From Paenibacillus cookii (GTDB lineage Bacteria > Bacillota > Bacilli > Paenibacillales > Paenibacillaceae), in assembly GCF_018333375.1 (NCBI RefSeq), contig NZ_BORW01000002.1:124001-188000 (forward strand): a stretch of 64,000 bases of DNA, written 5' to 3'. The number at the start of each line of letters is the position of its first letter. The first letter of the stretch is position 1. Positions 45,516 to 53,755 of this stretch are shown here, piece by piece. The translations under genes were made by a program, and so were the position numbers. The notes under the pieces were generated by a model. The model saw nothing but the letters and a program-made list of their open reading frames with translations. It made no database searches and was not told the DNA's origin.

Positions 45516-48489
45516 GCTGATCCACTCCTTCCCAAGGTTGATCCATCCGCGGAAGATCCAGCGACTTCAGCGCTTCGCCGTTCGGCCCCGCAATCCCGAA
45601 TTCCTGCTGCTTCCGTGCGAGCTCGCGGTTGATTTCCTTGATCGCTTTTTCGAGCGAAATGCGGGGATTCTCCGCGTCGACGACCGTCCGGTTCCAGGCG
45701 AACCCGATCTCGCGATCCGTCATATACCCGCCCGGCACTTGAGGGACTTCCTTGGTCCACTTCCACTGCTCCAAAATGACGTTCAAATCCTGCGGTTTCC
45801 ACGGCATCTGCGCGAAAGCCTGCACGTTGGCCGTGTTCCAGCGGAACGTTTCCCCGTAATACTGCTCGAGATTGAGCCCAAACTCCGTCTGGATTTCGGT
45901 GGACATATACCACTGGAGGAACTTCCAGGCTTTCTGCTGCTTTTCCGGAGCACTGCTCTTGAACAGCATCGCATTGGTCGGATTGGCGCCTCCCGACCAG
46001 CGTACCACGCTTCCGTCCTCCCGCTTCGTCCCCGGAATCGGGGCGATCGTCCAATCGTTGGCGATTTCCGGCGCGGCCACGAGCAGCTGGATGTACATAT
46101 TGAAATCGGATATGCCGATCGGAATGTCTCCTCGCCTAAACTGGTTGTAGAAGCTCTGCACGACGCGCTCCAGCCCTTGGACGTTGTAGAAATCGGTCCA
46201 CATTTTGTACGATTTGAATGCGTCGGGCGTATCCAGCCCCGTTTTCAACCCGTTCGCCGTATACAGATCGACGTTGTTCTGGAACAGGATCGGCGTATAA
46301 TCCGCGGGATCCATATAGAAGTTGTAATGGTTCTGCAGCAGCGTCGGCAAGATCGCATAGACGTCGTCCCACGTTTGCGGCACTTTCAAGTCCAACTGAT
46401 CCAAAATGTCTTTGCGGTAAAACAACACTTTGAACCGGACCGTTTCCGGCACTCCGTAATAACCGCCGTCATAATACAGCGGCTGCAGCATCCCCGGATT
46501 ATACGCAGAGAAAAACTCGTCCGCGCCGGGAAGCTTGCTTAAATCAAGCGCCGCGTTGCGCAGCGCCATGTCGAACGGAACGTTGGCCGGAACTCCCAAA
46601 GCCACGTCGGGCATCATGCCGGACGCATTCGCCAAGGTCAGCATTTGCGGATTTTGGATCATGTTGATATGCACCTTGATCCCCGTCTCCGGCGTAAACC
46701 GGTCATTGACCAGACGCTGCAGCTCATCCACGTAATCCCGTCCCCAGACCATCCAGACTTCGAGCACGTCTTCGTCTTGGGCTTTCGTCGTCGAACCTTT
46801 TCCGAACGAATAAAACAAGGATTGGAGCATACCGCCCGTTTTCTGCCAAAAATTAGACGTCATGCCGGGCAGTTTCGCGTCCAGAGGAGCGACGAACAGC
46901 TGATCCAGCTGCAACGGGCTATCCATCAGGAGGGAACGGTTCGATTCGAGCGATTCCTGCACCGATGCGATGCGCTCCTTGGCGTAAGGAATCTGGTTGG
47001 GCTTACTCAGGATGCTTTTGAGATCGGCCGCCCCGTTTTTCAACATTTGCGTCACGTTATCGGTTTTCGGATTGATGCTTTTCATTTGGTTTTGCAGGGA
47101 AACGAATTGTTCGCGGATCCGCTCCAGCCGTTCGATTAACCCCGGAATATCCTTTTCGACGTTCCACACCCGGTATTTGTCCTCCCGGTTGCCGGTCGCC
47201 ATCCGGAGCTCCAGCAAAATGGAGCGCAGCTCCTTGGATATACGGTCCATCTCGATCATCATGGGCATGTAGGGCTCATAATGGGCTTCCATGGCCAGCG
47301 TATGCGTGCCCTTGGTTAGGTAAAAAACGAACGGAGCCCCGTCCGAATCCGCTAACGTTATCCCCTTCCAACCGGAATCATAGGGAAAACGAACGGTTTT
47401 CATTTCCTGAAAGGGAATTTTGCCGTCAATGTATAAACTGCGGAATACAGCCATGTTTTTCATGCTGTTCTGATTGGCCCGCATGGCCAGCTTATACAGC
47501 CCGGTCTCCGGCACGTCGATCGTCCAGGCGACCGACTGTCCGCCCTCCATCCACCTTGAGCCTCCCAACGTGTTATAAGCGATGGAGCCGATCGATTTGG
47601 GATGCGACGCGGGATCGCGGTCATACACGTTTTGAATGGAGGTTGAGTTTTTCTGGTCGTAAAGCTCCGCCTCGACGACGATAGGAGCTCCCGACCGAAC
47701 CCCATCCGCAGGATACGACGCTTTCGCATCCGCATACGAAGGCAGTTCCTCCGCCGGCTTGATCGTGATCCCGTGGAGCGCAACGGGCTGCTGCAGCACT
47801 TGCAGGCGGATCGTGTTTTTCCCCTGTTTCAAATGCCATTCAAGCGGAAGGGCGTAAGCTCCGTTCGATTCCCGAAACGCCGTCTTTTTCCACCCGGACA
47901 CTTCTTCCACTTGGGCGCGCAGCTGGTTTCCGGACTCGTCGTACCGCTCTCTGCCGACTTCGCGGTAGTAACGTTCCAGCACGATCGATCTGGCTTCGTT
48001 GAACGGGTACTCGCCGTTGACGAAAACCGATAGCAGAACCGGTTGACGGTTGCCTCCGTCGCTCACGGGCAGCGGATAATAGTCGGCCCAAATCTCATAC
48101 AGCCCTTCCCGGGCCACATCGACTTCGTATTCCACCCAACCGCGTTGGTTCGGCCAGACAAGCGCATCGGATTTTCCTTCGAAAGTTTCGACGCGAAGGT
48201 CGGCGTCATCGGATTTGGCGGTGAATGCCGAAGCGGGCAGCGTTTGCTCGGATGTCCCCTTCGATACGCCCGCTTTTTGCCAGGCTTGAAGCCGTTCCAG
48301 ATAATAGGGTTCGATCGTCTCCTCTTCGCCCGGCATGGCATGGTCGGACGTTTTCTTGCCTTGCTGCGGTTCGGCAAATGCGGAAGGCGGATGGCTGTAT
48401 GGCTGCGGCTTGATGAGGCTGACCACCGCTGCCAGCAATAAAACGGCGATGATGGAGCGTTTTCTCCACCTGTGCTTGTTGAGCTTCAC
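45505..48489 (-). CDS. Giant solute-binding protein with N-terminal CBM-like domains
   Basis: 994-residue exported protein. A basic signal or anchor helix (KRSIIAVLLLAAVVSLI) has no lipobox Cys, unlike other binding proteins here. Two beta-sandwich, CBM35/CBM6-like regions follow (~95-250 and ~265-400; WVEYEVDVAREGLYEIWADY and VAWTIDVPETGLYKLAMRAN are repeats of one theme). A helical, coiled-coil-like region (~400-540) precedes a family-1 solute-binding domain (~590-960). Binding proteins are usually 400-550 residues, so the extra 500 residues are unusual and suggest direct grip on a polysaccharide. GTG 48489 follows AGGGGG. It feeds permease pair 1, encoded next. Confidence 0.88.
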   Translation of the reverse strand: MKLNKHRWRKRSIIAVLLLAAVVSLIKPQPYSHPPSAFAEPQQGKKTSDHAMPGEEETIEPYYLERLQAWQKAGVSKGTSEQTLPASAFTAKSDDADLRVETFEGKSDALVWPNQRGWVEYEVDVAREGLYEIWADYYPLPVSDGGNRQPVLLSVFVNGEYPFNEARSIVLERYYREVGRERYDESGNQLRAQVEEVSGWKKTAFRESNGAYALPLEWHLKQGKNTIRLQVLQQPVALHGITIKPAEELPSYADAKASYPADGVRSGAPIVVEAELYDQKNSTSIQNVYDRDPASHPKSIGSIAYNTLGGSRWMEGGQSVAWTIDVPETGLYKLAMRANQNSMKNMAVFRSLYIDGKIPFQEMKTVRFPYDSGWKGITLADSDGAPFVFYLTKGTHTLAMEAHYEPYMPMMIEMDRISKELRSILLELRMATGNREDKYRVWNVEKDIPGLIERLERIREQFVSLQNQMKSINPKTDNVTQMLKNGAADLKSILSKPNQIPYAKERIASVQESLESNRSLLMDSPLQLDQLFVAPLDAKLPGMTSNFWQKTGGMLQSLFYSFGKGSTTKAQDEDVLEVWMVWGRDYVDELQRLVNDRFTPETGIKVHINMIQNPQMLTLANASGMMPDVALGVPANVPFDMALRNAALDLSKLPGADEFFSAYNPGMLQPLYYDGGYYGVPETVRFKVLFYRKDILDQLDLKVPQTWDDVYAILPTLLQNHYNFYMDPADYTPILFQNNVDLYTANGLKTGLDTPDAFKSYKMWTDFYNVQGLERVVQSFYNQFRRGDIPIGISDFNMYIQLLVAAPEIANDWTIAPIPGTKREDGSVVRWSGGANPTNAMLFKSSAPEKQQKAWKFLQWYMSTEIQTEFGLNLEQYYGETFRWNTANVQAFAQMPWKPQDLNVILEQWKWTKEVPQVPGGYMTDREIGFAWNRTVVDAENPRISLEKAIKEINRELARKQQEFGIAGPNGEALKSLDLPRMDQPWEGVDQLVE

Positions 48490-48502
48490 GTCTGCAACCC
48501 CC

Positions 48503-49621
48503 TTATTTCGTCAGGAGCATTTCCGTATCTTTGTGGAAAAACAATGCCTTATCCATATTGATCGCCGCGGTAACCAAACTCCCGTCATCGCAGCGGATGC
48601 CTTCGTTCGCGCGGATGACGAGCCTGCGATCCTGTTTGATGTCAATATGGTAATAACGGTCGGAGCCGACGAATTCGTTGAACTGCAGGACGCCGGTGAC
48701 CAGGGATTTCGAGGAAGCTTCGATCCGGTGCGGTTCAAAGCTGATATGCTCCGGGCGTATCCCCAGGATAATCTCCCGGTCGATCATATGGAGCGACCGC
48801 AATGTGCTCGCCTGCGCGGGCGGTATGGTCAAATCAAAGCGGTTCGTATAAAATTGCAACTCCCCATCCCGCTCCTGGAGCTTGCCTTTGATGAAATTCA
48901 TCGGGGGATTCCCGATAAAGTTGGCCACGAACATATTCACGGGTTTGTTATAGATCATTTCGGGCGAGTCCACCTGCTGAATGATCCCCCGGTTCATGAC
49001 GACGACCCGATCCCCCATCGTCATCGCCTCGATCTGGTCATGGGTGACGTAGATCGTCGTTACTTCGATTTTGCGGTGCAAATTGATGATCTCCGACCGC
49101 ATCTGCACGCGCAGCTTCGCATCCAAATTCGAAAGCGGCTCATCCATAAGAAACACCTGCGGCGTCCGCACGATGGCCCGGCCTAACGCCACGCGCTGAC
49201 GCTGTCCGCCGGACAGTTCCCTCGGCTTCCGGTTCAAAAAATTTTCGATTTCAAGCACGCGGGCCGCCCGTTTGACGGCAAGGTCGATTTCATGTTTGGG
49301 CAGCTTCCGCAAGCGAAGGCCGAAGGCGATGTTTTCATACACGCTCATATTCGGGTACAGCGCATAGTTTTGAAATACCATGGAGATGTCGCGGTCCTTT
49401 GGGGGAATATCGTTGACCAGCTTGTCGCCGATATAAATTTCGCCGTCGGACACGTCTTCCAGGCCTGCCAGCATGCGCAGCGTCGTGGACTTTCCGCACC
49501 CTGACGGTCCTACCAGGACGATGAATTCCGTATCCTCCACGGTCAAATTGAAATCGCTTACAGCAATCTCTTTGTATTTTCCAAACCGCTTGTAAACCTG
49601 ATTGAATAGAATGTTGGCCAC
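48503..49621 (-). CDS. Sugar-type ABC transporter ATP-binding protein, MsmX/UgpC-like
   Basis: 372-residue ATPase of the MalK/UgpC/MsmX family. It has Walker A GPSGCGKST, signature LSGGQRQR, Walker B VFLMDEPLSNLDAK, H-loop YVTHD and a C-terminal OB/TOBE-type domain (~235-370). The start is GTG 49621 with GGGAGG; the frame opens 27 bp earlier without a site. It is the first gene of the large cluster and the only importer ATPase in the window, so it may power both permease pairs and perhaps also the LplBC-like permeases. The promoter upstream carries PhoP-like boxes. Confidence 0.94.
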   Translation of the reverse strand: MANILFNQVYKRFGKYKEIAVSDFNLTVEDTEFIVLVGPSGCGKSTTLRMLAGLEDVSDGEIYIGDKLVNDIPPKDRDISMVFQNYALYPNMSVYENIAFGLRLRKLPKHEIDLAVKRAARVLEIENFLNRKPRELSGGQRQRVALGRAIVRTPQVFLMDEPLSNLDAKLRVQMRSEIINLHRKIEVTTIYVTHDQIEAMTMGDRVVVMNRGIIQQVDSPEMIYNKPVNMFVANFIGNPPMNFIKGKLQERDGELQFYTNRFDLTIPPAQASTLRSLHMIDREIILGIRPEHISFEPHRIEASSKSLVTGVLQFNEFVGSDRYYHIDIKQDRRLVIRANEGIRCDDGSLVTAAINMDKALFFHKDTEMLLTK

Positions 49622-49646
49622 TGGCGATCCCTCCCGATTACTGCCC

Positions 49647-49690
49647 ATTATAAAGGGGAGGCTGTTAATTTGGTGTTAATAAAGGTTTAA
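49647..49690 (-). promoter_or_regulatory. Promoter with three PhoP-like direct repeats
   Basis: On the minus strand TTAAAC (49690-49685), TTAACA (49679-49674) and TTAACA (49668-49663) recur at exact 11-bp steps, followed after 10 bp by TATAAT (49652-49647). No normal -35 is present. Direct TTAACA repeats with 11-bp phase overlapping the -35 are the arrangement of PhoP-activated promoters in Bacillus subtilis (Pho box TT(A/T/C)ACA, spacing 5 +/- 2). Regulation by PhoP is inference. Confidence 0.65.
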
Positions 49691-49710
49691 GCGATTTTAT
49701 TTTGGAACAT

Positions 49711-49736
49711 AAAAAGGGGGCCGTTTTCGGCTCCCC
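49711..49736 (-). terminator. Terminator of the MerR/TipAS gene
   Basis: Minus-strand GGGGAGCCG-AAAA-CGGCCCCC followed by five T. One base is unpaired. It separates the Hsp33-MerR transcript from the PhoP-like promoter. Confidence 0.85.
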
Positions 49737-49744
49737 AATTTGGC

Positions 49745-50575
49745 TTATTCACTTGTTAACTGCCGATCGCCGTCTTCATCGTTAGACATGCCGCGGATCA
49801 CGTCGGCCCTGTCTTCCCCTTTTTCATTCGCGTCCCTTGCTTGCATCGCCCGTTGTAAATATTGAAACAACTCCGGGGTTAGCCCGTATTGAAGAACATT
49901 TTGTTTGCTTCCGGCATGATCGGCATGGAACGTATATGCGGCATCAATGATATCCGGATCATTGCCGGTTACGGTTTTCACAAAACGTTGCCAGTAGTCC
50001 GTCAGCGCCTTTACTTCGGGATCTTCTACCGGCAGCTTGTTGCTTCGGCATTTCTCCAACCGGGATATGAAGCTCCGCCATCCTTCCTTTAAATCCCGTT
50101 CCTCTTCGGGCGGAATCGATCGATAAACTTCTTTGATTTGCGCGATTTGTTCATCCGTCAGATAAAACCTCGTGTTCATCTGAGTCATGACGACAATTTC
50201 GACAAGATCGCTTACGGACGGGGATTTTTGTGCTCGCAGCATGGTTTGGACTTCTTTCAGCGAATCGCAAAGCTTTTGCTGCCATTGCAGCATTTTCGTC
50301 GCCTTTTTCAATTGCAAATCAATCAAAAAAAGCGGGTTCACGGAAACCGGATGCATCAGGTCCCGAATCTCTTCGAGACTGAATCCGAAATCTTTTAACG
50401 CTATAATGTGGTATAACTTCTTGAGGTCTTCTTCGTCGTATAACCGGTGTCCGCCTTCCGTCATATGGCCGGGAATCAGCAACCCGATCTGATGGTAGTG
50501 ATGCAGCGTTCGGACCGAAACGCCGACCATTTTAGCCAAATCGCCGATTTTCATGTACTCTTGTTCCATGTGCAC
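49745..50575 (-). CDS. MerR-family regulator with TipAS-like C-terminal domain
   Basis: 276-residue regulator. The N-terminal MerR DNA-binding part reads MKIGDLAKMVGVSVRTLHHYHQIGLL, then a long coiled coil (~85-125). The C-terminal ~145 residues are helical and resemble the TipAS domain that binds thiopeptide-like drugs (YLTDEQIAQIKEVY ... DYWQRFVKTVTGNDPDI). Such proteins are drug-sensing activators. ATG 50575 lies four bases after the hsp33 stop with AAAGGA in front; internal ATGs at codons 3 and 8 are alternatives. It is probably co-transcribed with hsp33. Confidence 0.9.
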   Translation of the reverse strand: MHMEQEYMKIGDLAKMVGVSVRTLHHYHQIGLLIPGHMTEGGHRLYDEEDLKKLYHIIALKDFGFSLEEIRDLMHPVSVNPLFLIDLQLKKATKMLQWQQKLCDSLKEVQTMLRAQKSPSVSDLVEIVVMTQMNTRFYLTDEQIAQIKEVYRSIPPEEERDLKEGWRSFISRLEKCRSNKLPVEDPEVKALTDYWQRFVKTVTGNDPDIIDAAYTFHADHAGSKQNVLQYGLTPELFQYLQRAMQARDANEKGEDRADVIRGMSNDEDGDRQLTSE

Positions 50576-50578
50576 ATC

Positions 50579-51430
50579 TTATCCTTTCCCCATGAGAGCA
50601 AGCAAGTCCCTGCTGTTATATACGTATGTTTTGCCGCAAGTGCTGCATGAGATCTCGATTTCCTGGTTCTTGTCGATCGCCTGATTCAGTTCTTCCATGC
50701 CCAATCCGAACAGCAAGCCGATCAAAGCATCTTTGGAACATCCGCAAAAAAGCCGCACGGTGCCAAATTCCATGACATCGGCGTCCGGGAACAACGTGTT
50801 TAATGTCTGTGGATCCATCGGCAAGGACGCAGCCTTGAATTTCTCCCGGCTTTCATCCATCCGACTTGCCCACTTTTCGAACAACCCGTTTCCTGCAAAC
50901 GGCAGCAGTTGAAACAGCATGCCGCGGCTAAAAGCGACGTTACCGTTTTTGTCCGTGCCATAATCATAACGAAAAAAAGTTTCCACTTGTTCGCTTTGCA
51001 AGAAAAAATGGGAGAAATCGTCCGTAATGTTGGCGTGCGGCATATCGACGGCACTGGTATACATCGCCCCCATTCCGATATCTTTCGTGATCCGGATCAC
51101 GCCTTTGTCCCCGATCAGTTCCGGGATCGTCACGGGTTTTTGCTTGATGAATGTATCGCTGGCGTAACCCCTGACATTGCCCTCCGAATCAACATCGCAA
51201 TGAATATATGCGGAAGGCACCGACGTGTCGATGCGGATGCTTAGCCGCTGACCATCCTTCAGTAAACCACAAACCAGACTCGATAGCGTAAAACTCGCAG
51301 CCAACGCTTCCGCGCATAGGGGATGTATGGGACGCTCGCCGATCAGCTCGCGCATCATGAACGTGTTGTCCATATACAAAATTCTGGCTTGTTTGTCCGT
51401 AGTCATCAATTTTGCAATTGTCGCTTTCAT
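50579..51430 (-). CDS. Hsp33 family redox-regulated chaperone
   Basis: 283-residue Hsp33 (HslO) homologue. The C-terminal zinc centre shows the CxC and CxxC pairs in LFCGCSK and ISCSTCGKTY, which hold zinc when reduced and form disulfides on oxidation to activate holdase function. The N-terminal chaperone core is rather divergent from usual HslO, so an Hsp33-like paralogue is possible. ATG 51430 follows AAAGGAG; the frame opens 33 bp earlier. It is followed immediately by the MerR/TipAS gene. Confidence 0.88.
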   Translation of the reverse strand: MKATIAKLMTTDKQARILYMDNTFMMRELIGERPIHPLCAEALAASFTLSSLVCGLLKDGQRLSIRIDTSVPSAYIHCDVDSEGNVRGYASDTFIKQKPVTIPELIGDKGVIRITKDIGMGAMYTSAVDMPHANITDDFSHFFLQSEQVETFFRYDYGTDKNGNVAFSRGMLFQLLPFAGNGLFEKWASRMDESREKFKAASLPMDPQTLNTLFPDADVMEFGTVRLFCGCSKDALIGLLFGLGMEELNQAIDKNQEIEISCSTCGKTYVYNSRDLLALMGKG

Positions 51431-51542
51431 CTCTGGTGCTCCTTTCCTCTTTCGCACCATCATACAACCTAACGTTACGTCAGATTCAAGAGCATGGAAT
51501 CAAATCGCTAAAAAAGCCCGAAACTCGTGCGGATCTGCACTT

Positions 51543-51869
51543 TCAGCTAAAATGCTGTCCGGGCGTGATCCAGTGTTTTTTAAGCCGCTGCTCAAACACC
51601 GTATGATAATAGAATTTTCGCGGATAACGATCCTCCTGCAACACCCGGTACAGCACGGATTGACCTTCCTCGTAACGCACCGGAAATTCGCATTCGTCAT
51701 ATAACTGCCGCGATAATCGCTGAAGTTCCCTGTGATGTCCCTGCGATCTCCAGCCGAACCGGATTAAGTCCAGCAACGCCCCTACTTTACTAATTCCATT
51801 CCGTCCATCAAACACGAAATTGCTAGGCAAAACTCCACCATTTCGCGTTACACTGCAAATATTCTTCAT
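51543..51869 (-). CDS. Small protein, unknown function
   Basis: 108-residue soluble protein rich in Arg, Tyr and Phe. It has no signal peptide and no motif I recognise. GGGAG lies about 12 bases before the ATG, a long spacing. Codon use and length make it plausible, but it could be spurious. It lies alone, 112 bp upstream of hsp33 on the same strand. Confidence 0.45.
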   Translation of the reverse strand: MKNICSVTRNGGVLPSNFVFDGRNGISKVGALLDLIRFGWRSQGHHRELQRLSRQLYDECEFPVRYEEGQSVLYRVLQEDRYPRKFYYHTVFEQRLKKHWITPGQHFS

Positions 51870-52177
51870 TTATCAGGTACTCCCTGCCGGATTCATCTGG
51901 TGTGCGGTTTTAATATTCAACTAGAAAACGGCGAATAAAATCCTTCTGGCGTCGGAGATCAACCGCTATATTTAAAAGAAGGCGTTGGGTCGTCTCGGGC
52001 TGTTTTTGCATTCGCTGAACTTAGGATAAAAAATCCCCAGAAGGGGCAACTTCTTCCTGTCGAAAATCGTATATAATGGGGATAGTCGACGGACGGGAAC
52101 GTTCCATCCAGCCATCGCGCAAAACGTTTCCAGGTGTCTCGACATACATAAATTTCATACTCGAAAGGATGCTTTAC
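51870..52177. other. Intergenic region upstream of the MORN gene
   Basis: No gene seen. A TATAAT (52072-52077) with a poor -35 gives a likely plus-strand promoter for the MORN gene. A small CCCC-AGAA-GGGG hairpin (52035-52046) lies before it. Nothing else stands out. Confidence 0.5.
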
Positions 52178-52912
52178 ATGAAAAAATGGACGGCTTTATC
52201 CCTATCTTTGGCGCTGTGCGCATCATTGACAACCGCCTCCCTCGCTGCAGGCTCCATCCCGGCGAAGGCCGAGGCCGCCAAAGAATGGGTGAAATTACCG
52301 AATCAAGCCTCTTATTACGGCGAGGTCAAAAACGGAATTCCGAACGGACGCGGAGCCATTCAATGGGGCGAAGGCAAGCAGTATTCCGGCGCATTCGTCA
52401 ACGGCAAACGGGAAGGCTCGGGAAAATACATCAACGAATATGTCGACGAAAACGGCGAGAAACATAAAGTCGTGTACTCGGGCTCGTGGAAGCAGGACAA
52501 AATGAGCGGCAAAGGGACGTTGACCCACAAAGTAACCCAGGAAGACGGCTCGGTCCGCTGGAACGAAATCCAAACCGGCACGTTCAGCGGCGGCGTTCTC
52601 CAAACCGGCTACAACGTCATCCATGCGCTGGCGGACCCGGATTACAGCTTCACCTACAAAAGCCCGAATGAAACGCTGAACATTCTTGACAGCAACGTCA
52701 ACATGAAAGCTTTCTTTAAAAAAGGACAGATGTTTAGCGTCGATTACCGTAGCGGCTCCATTCACCACGCCTATAGCATATTCCCTGTGGATACCAAAGC
52801 GGAGCAGCGCAAATACGATGCGGCCCTAAAATATTTCCAAAGCCATACATCCAAATTCAATCCAATTTTGGACGAATTTGAGCGGTTGTCCAAGCAGCTG
52901 CCGCTGAAATAA
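52178..52912 (+). CDS. Secreted MORN-repeat protein
   Basis: 244-residue exported protein. The signal peptide (KKWTALSLSLALCASLTTASLAAG) is followed by about three MORN repeats (~45-125): YYGEVKNGIPNGRGAIQW, YSGAFVNGKREGSGKYI and YSGSWKQDKMSGKGTLTH. The C-terminal part (~140-244) has no motif I know. MORN repeats bind lipids or act as scaffolds in other organisms; the role of bacterial secreted ones is unclear. ATG 52178 has AAAGG at good spacing; another ATG nine bases earlier is too close to it. Confidence 0.88.
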   Translation: MKKWTALSLSLALCASLTTASLAAGSIPAKAEAAKEWVKLPNQASYYGEVKNGIPNGRGAIQWGEGKQYSGAFVNGKREGSGKYINEYVDENGEKHKVVYSGSWKQDKMSGKGTLTHKVTQEDGSVRWNEIQTGTFSGGVLQTGYNVIHALADPDYSFTYKSPNETLNILDSNVNMKAFFKKGQMFSVDYRSGSIHHAYSIFPVDTKAEQRKYDAALKYFQSHTSKFNPILDEFERLSKQLPLK

Positions 52913-52942
52913 TCGAAACAGGATAACCTTTTATAAAACGCT

Positions 52943-52976
52943 AAAAAAGCTGTGCCTAACATTGGCACGGCTTTTT
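52943..52976 (+). terminator. Terminator of the MORN gene
   Basis: AAAAAGCTGTGCC - loop - GGCACGGCTTTTT, with one G-T pair and T runs on both strands, 30 bp after the stop codon. Confidence 0.9.
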
Positions 52977-53139
52977 GCATTACGGGCGGGGCGGCATGCC
53001 CCCGGATGACAAACCGTTCATTCGGGCCTTCCGTTCCTCTAAAGCGGAGTACCACAAACCGACAACGCTGTTTCAAGTCGATTCAACGGGTTATAAATGT
53101 ATCAGTTGGGTAACCTAATTTTCAAAAGGAGTGATATTG

Positions 53140-53490
53140 ATGGAAAAGCTGTTGGTGAAACTGGTCGTTCACGGCGTCATGATTACGGCTCTGATTTACC
53201 TGATGTCGAACGCGACCCTGATGTCGGCGCTGCTGGCCGCGCTTGGCATAGGCATCGTTGCTTACCTGCTGGGAGATCTCCTGATTCTTCCAAGAACCAG
53301 CAACATCGTCGCAACTATCGCGGATGCAGTATTGGTTTTTGCCATGCTGTGGATCATCGCCGATGCGGCCGATTGGACGCTGAACCTCACGGAAATATTG
53401 GTGATCACCGTTTTGGCAGGAGTTTTTGAGTACTTCTTCCATATGTGGCTGCTGCGGGACCATACCCCGGTTCGCAGACAGCGGGCCTAA
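53140..53490 (+). CDS. DUF2512 (YndM-like) membrane protein
   Basis: 116-residue membrane protein with four helices that nearly fill the sequence (~5-25, 28-48, 55-78, 85-105), and a short basic tail (RDHTPVRRQRA). It matches the YndM/DUF2512 family of Bacillales, function unknown. ATG 53140 lies nine bases after AAAAGGA; an in-frame GTG at 53131 is too close to it. Single-gene unit with its own terminator. Confidence 0.85.
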   Translation: MEKLLVKLVVHGVMITALIYLMSNATLMSALLAALGIGIVAYLLGDLLILPRTSNIVATIADAVLVFAMLWIIADAADWTLNLTEILVITVLAGVFEYFFHMWLLRDHTPVRRQRA

Positions 53491-53536
53491 CCTGTGGCGA
53501 GGGCTGACGGAGCCCTAACACGTTCAATACAACAAT

Positions 53537-53599
53537 AGCGAAAAGACTCTCTGGCTTTGTGCTAAAGGGTCTTTTCGCTTCTTGTTTTATTTTTTGCAA
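53537..53599 (+). terminator. Terminator of the DUF2512 gene
   Basis: AGCGAAAAGAC pairs perfectly over 11 bp with GTCTTTTCGCT, followed by TCTTGTTTTATTTTTT. Confidence 0.88.
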
Positions 53600-53755
53600 T
53601 GGGTTGGCCTTAGTTTTTTGTAGAGACCTGGCTCGTCTTAAATTTTTTCCAGGTGAGGACAAAGGAAAGGATTACCTGCCCCTTTAGCTGCATGAAACCG
53701 GCCGCCTTGAATGAAACTGAAGGCATACAACATTTCAGGAAAGCGGGGCATCGCC

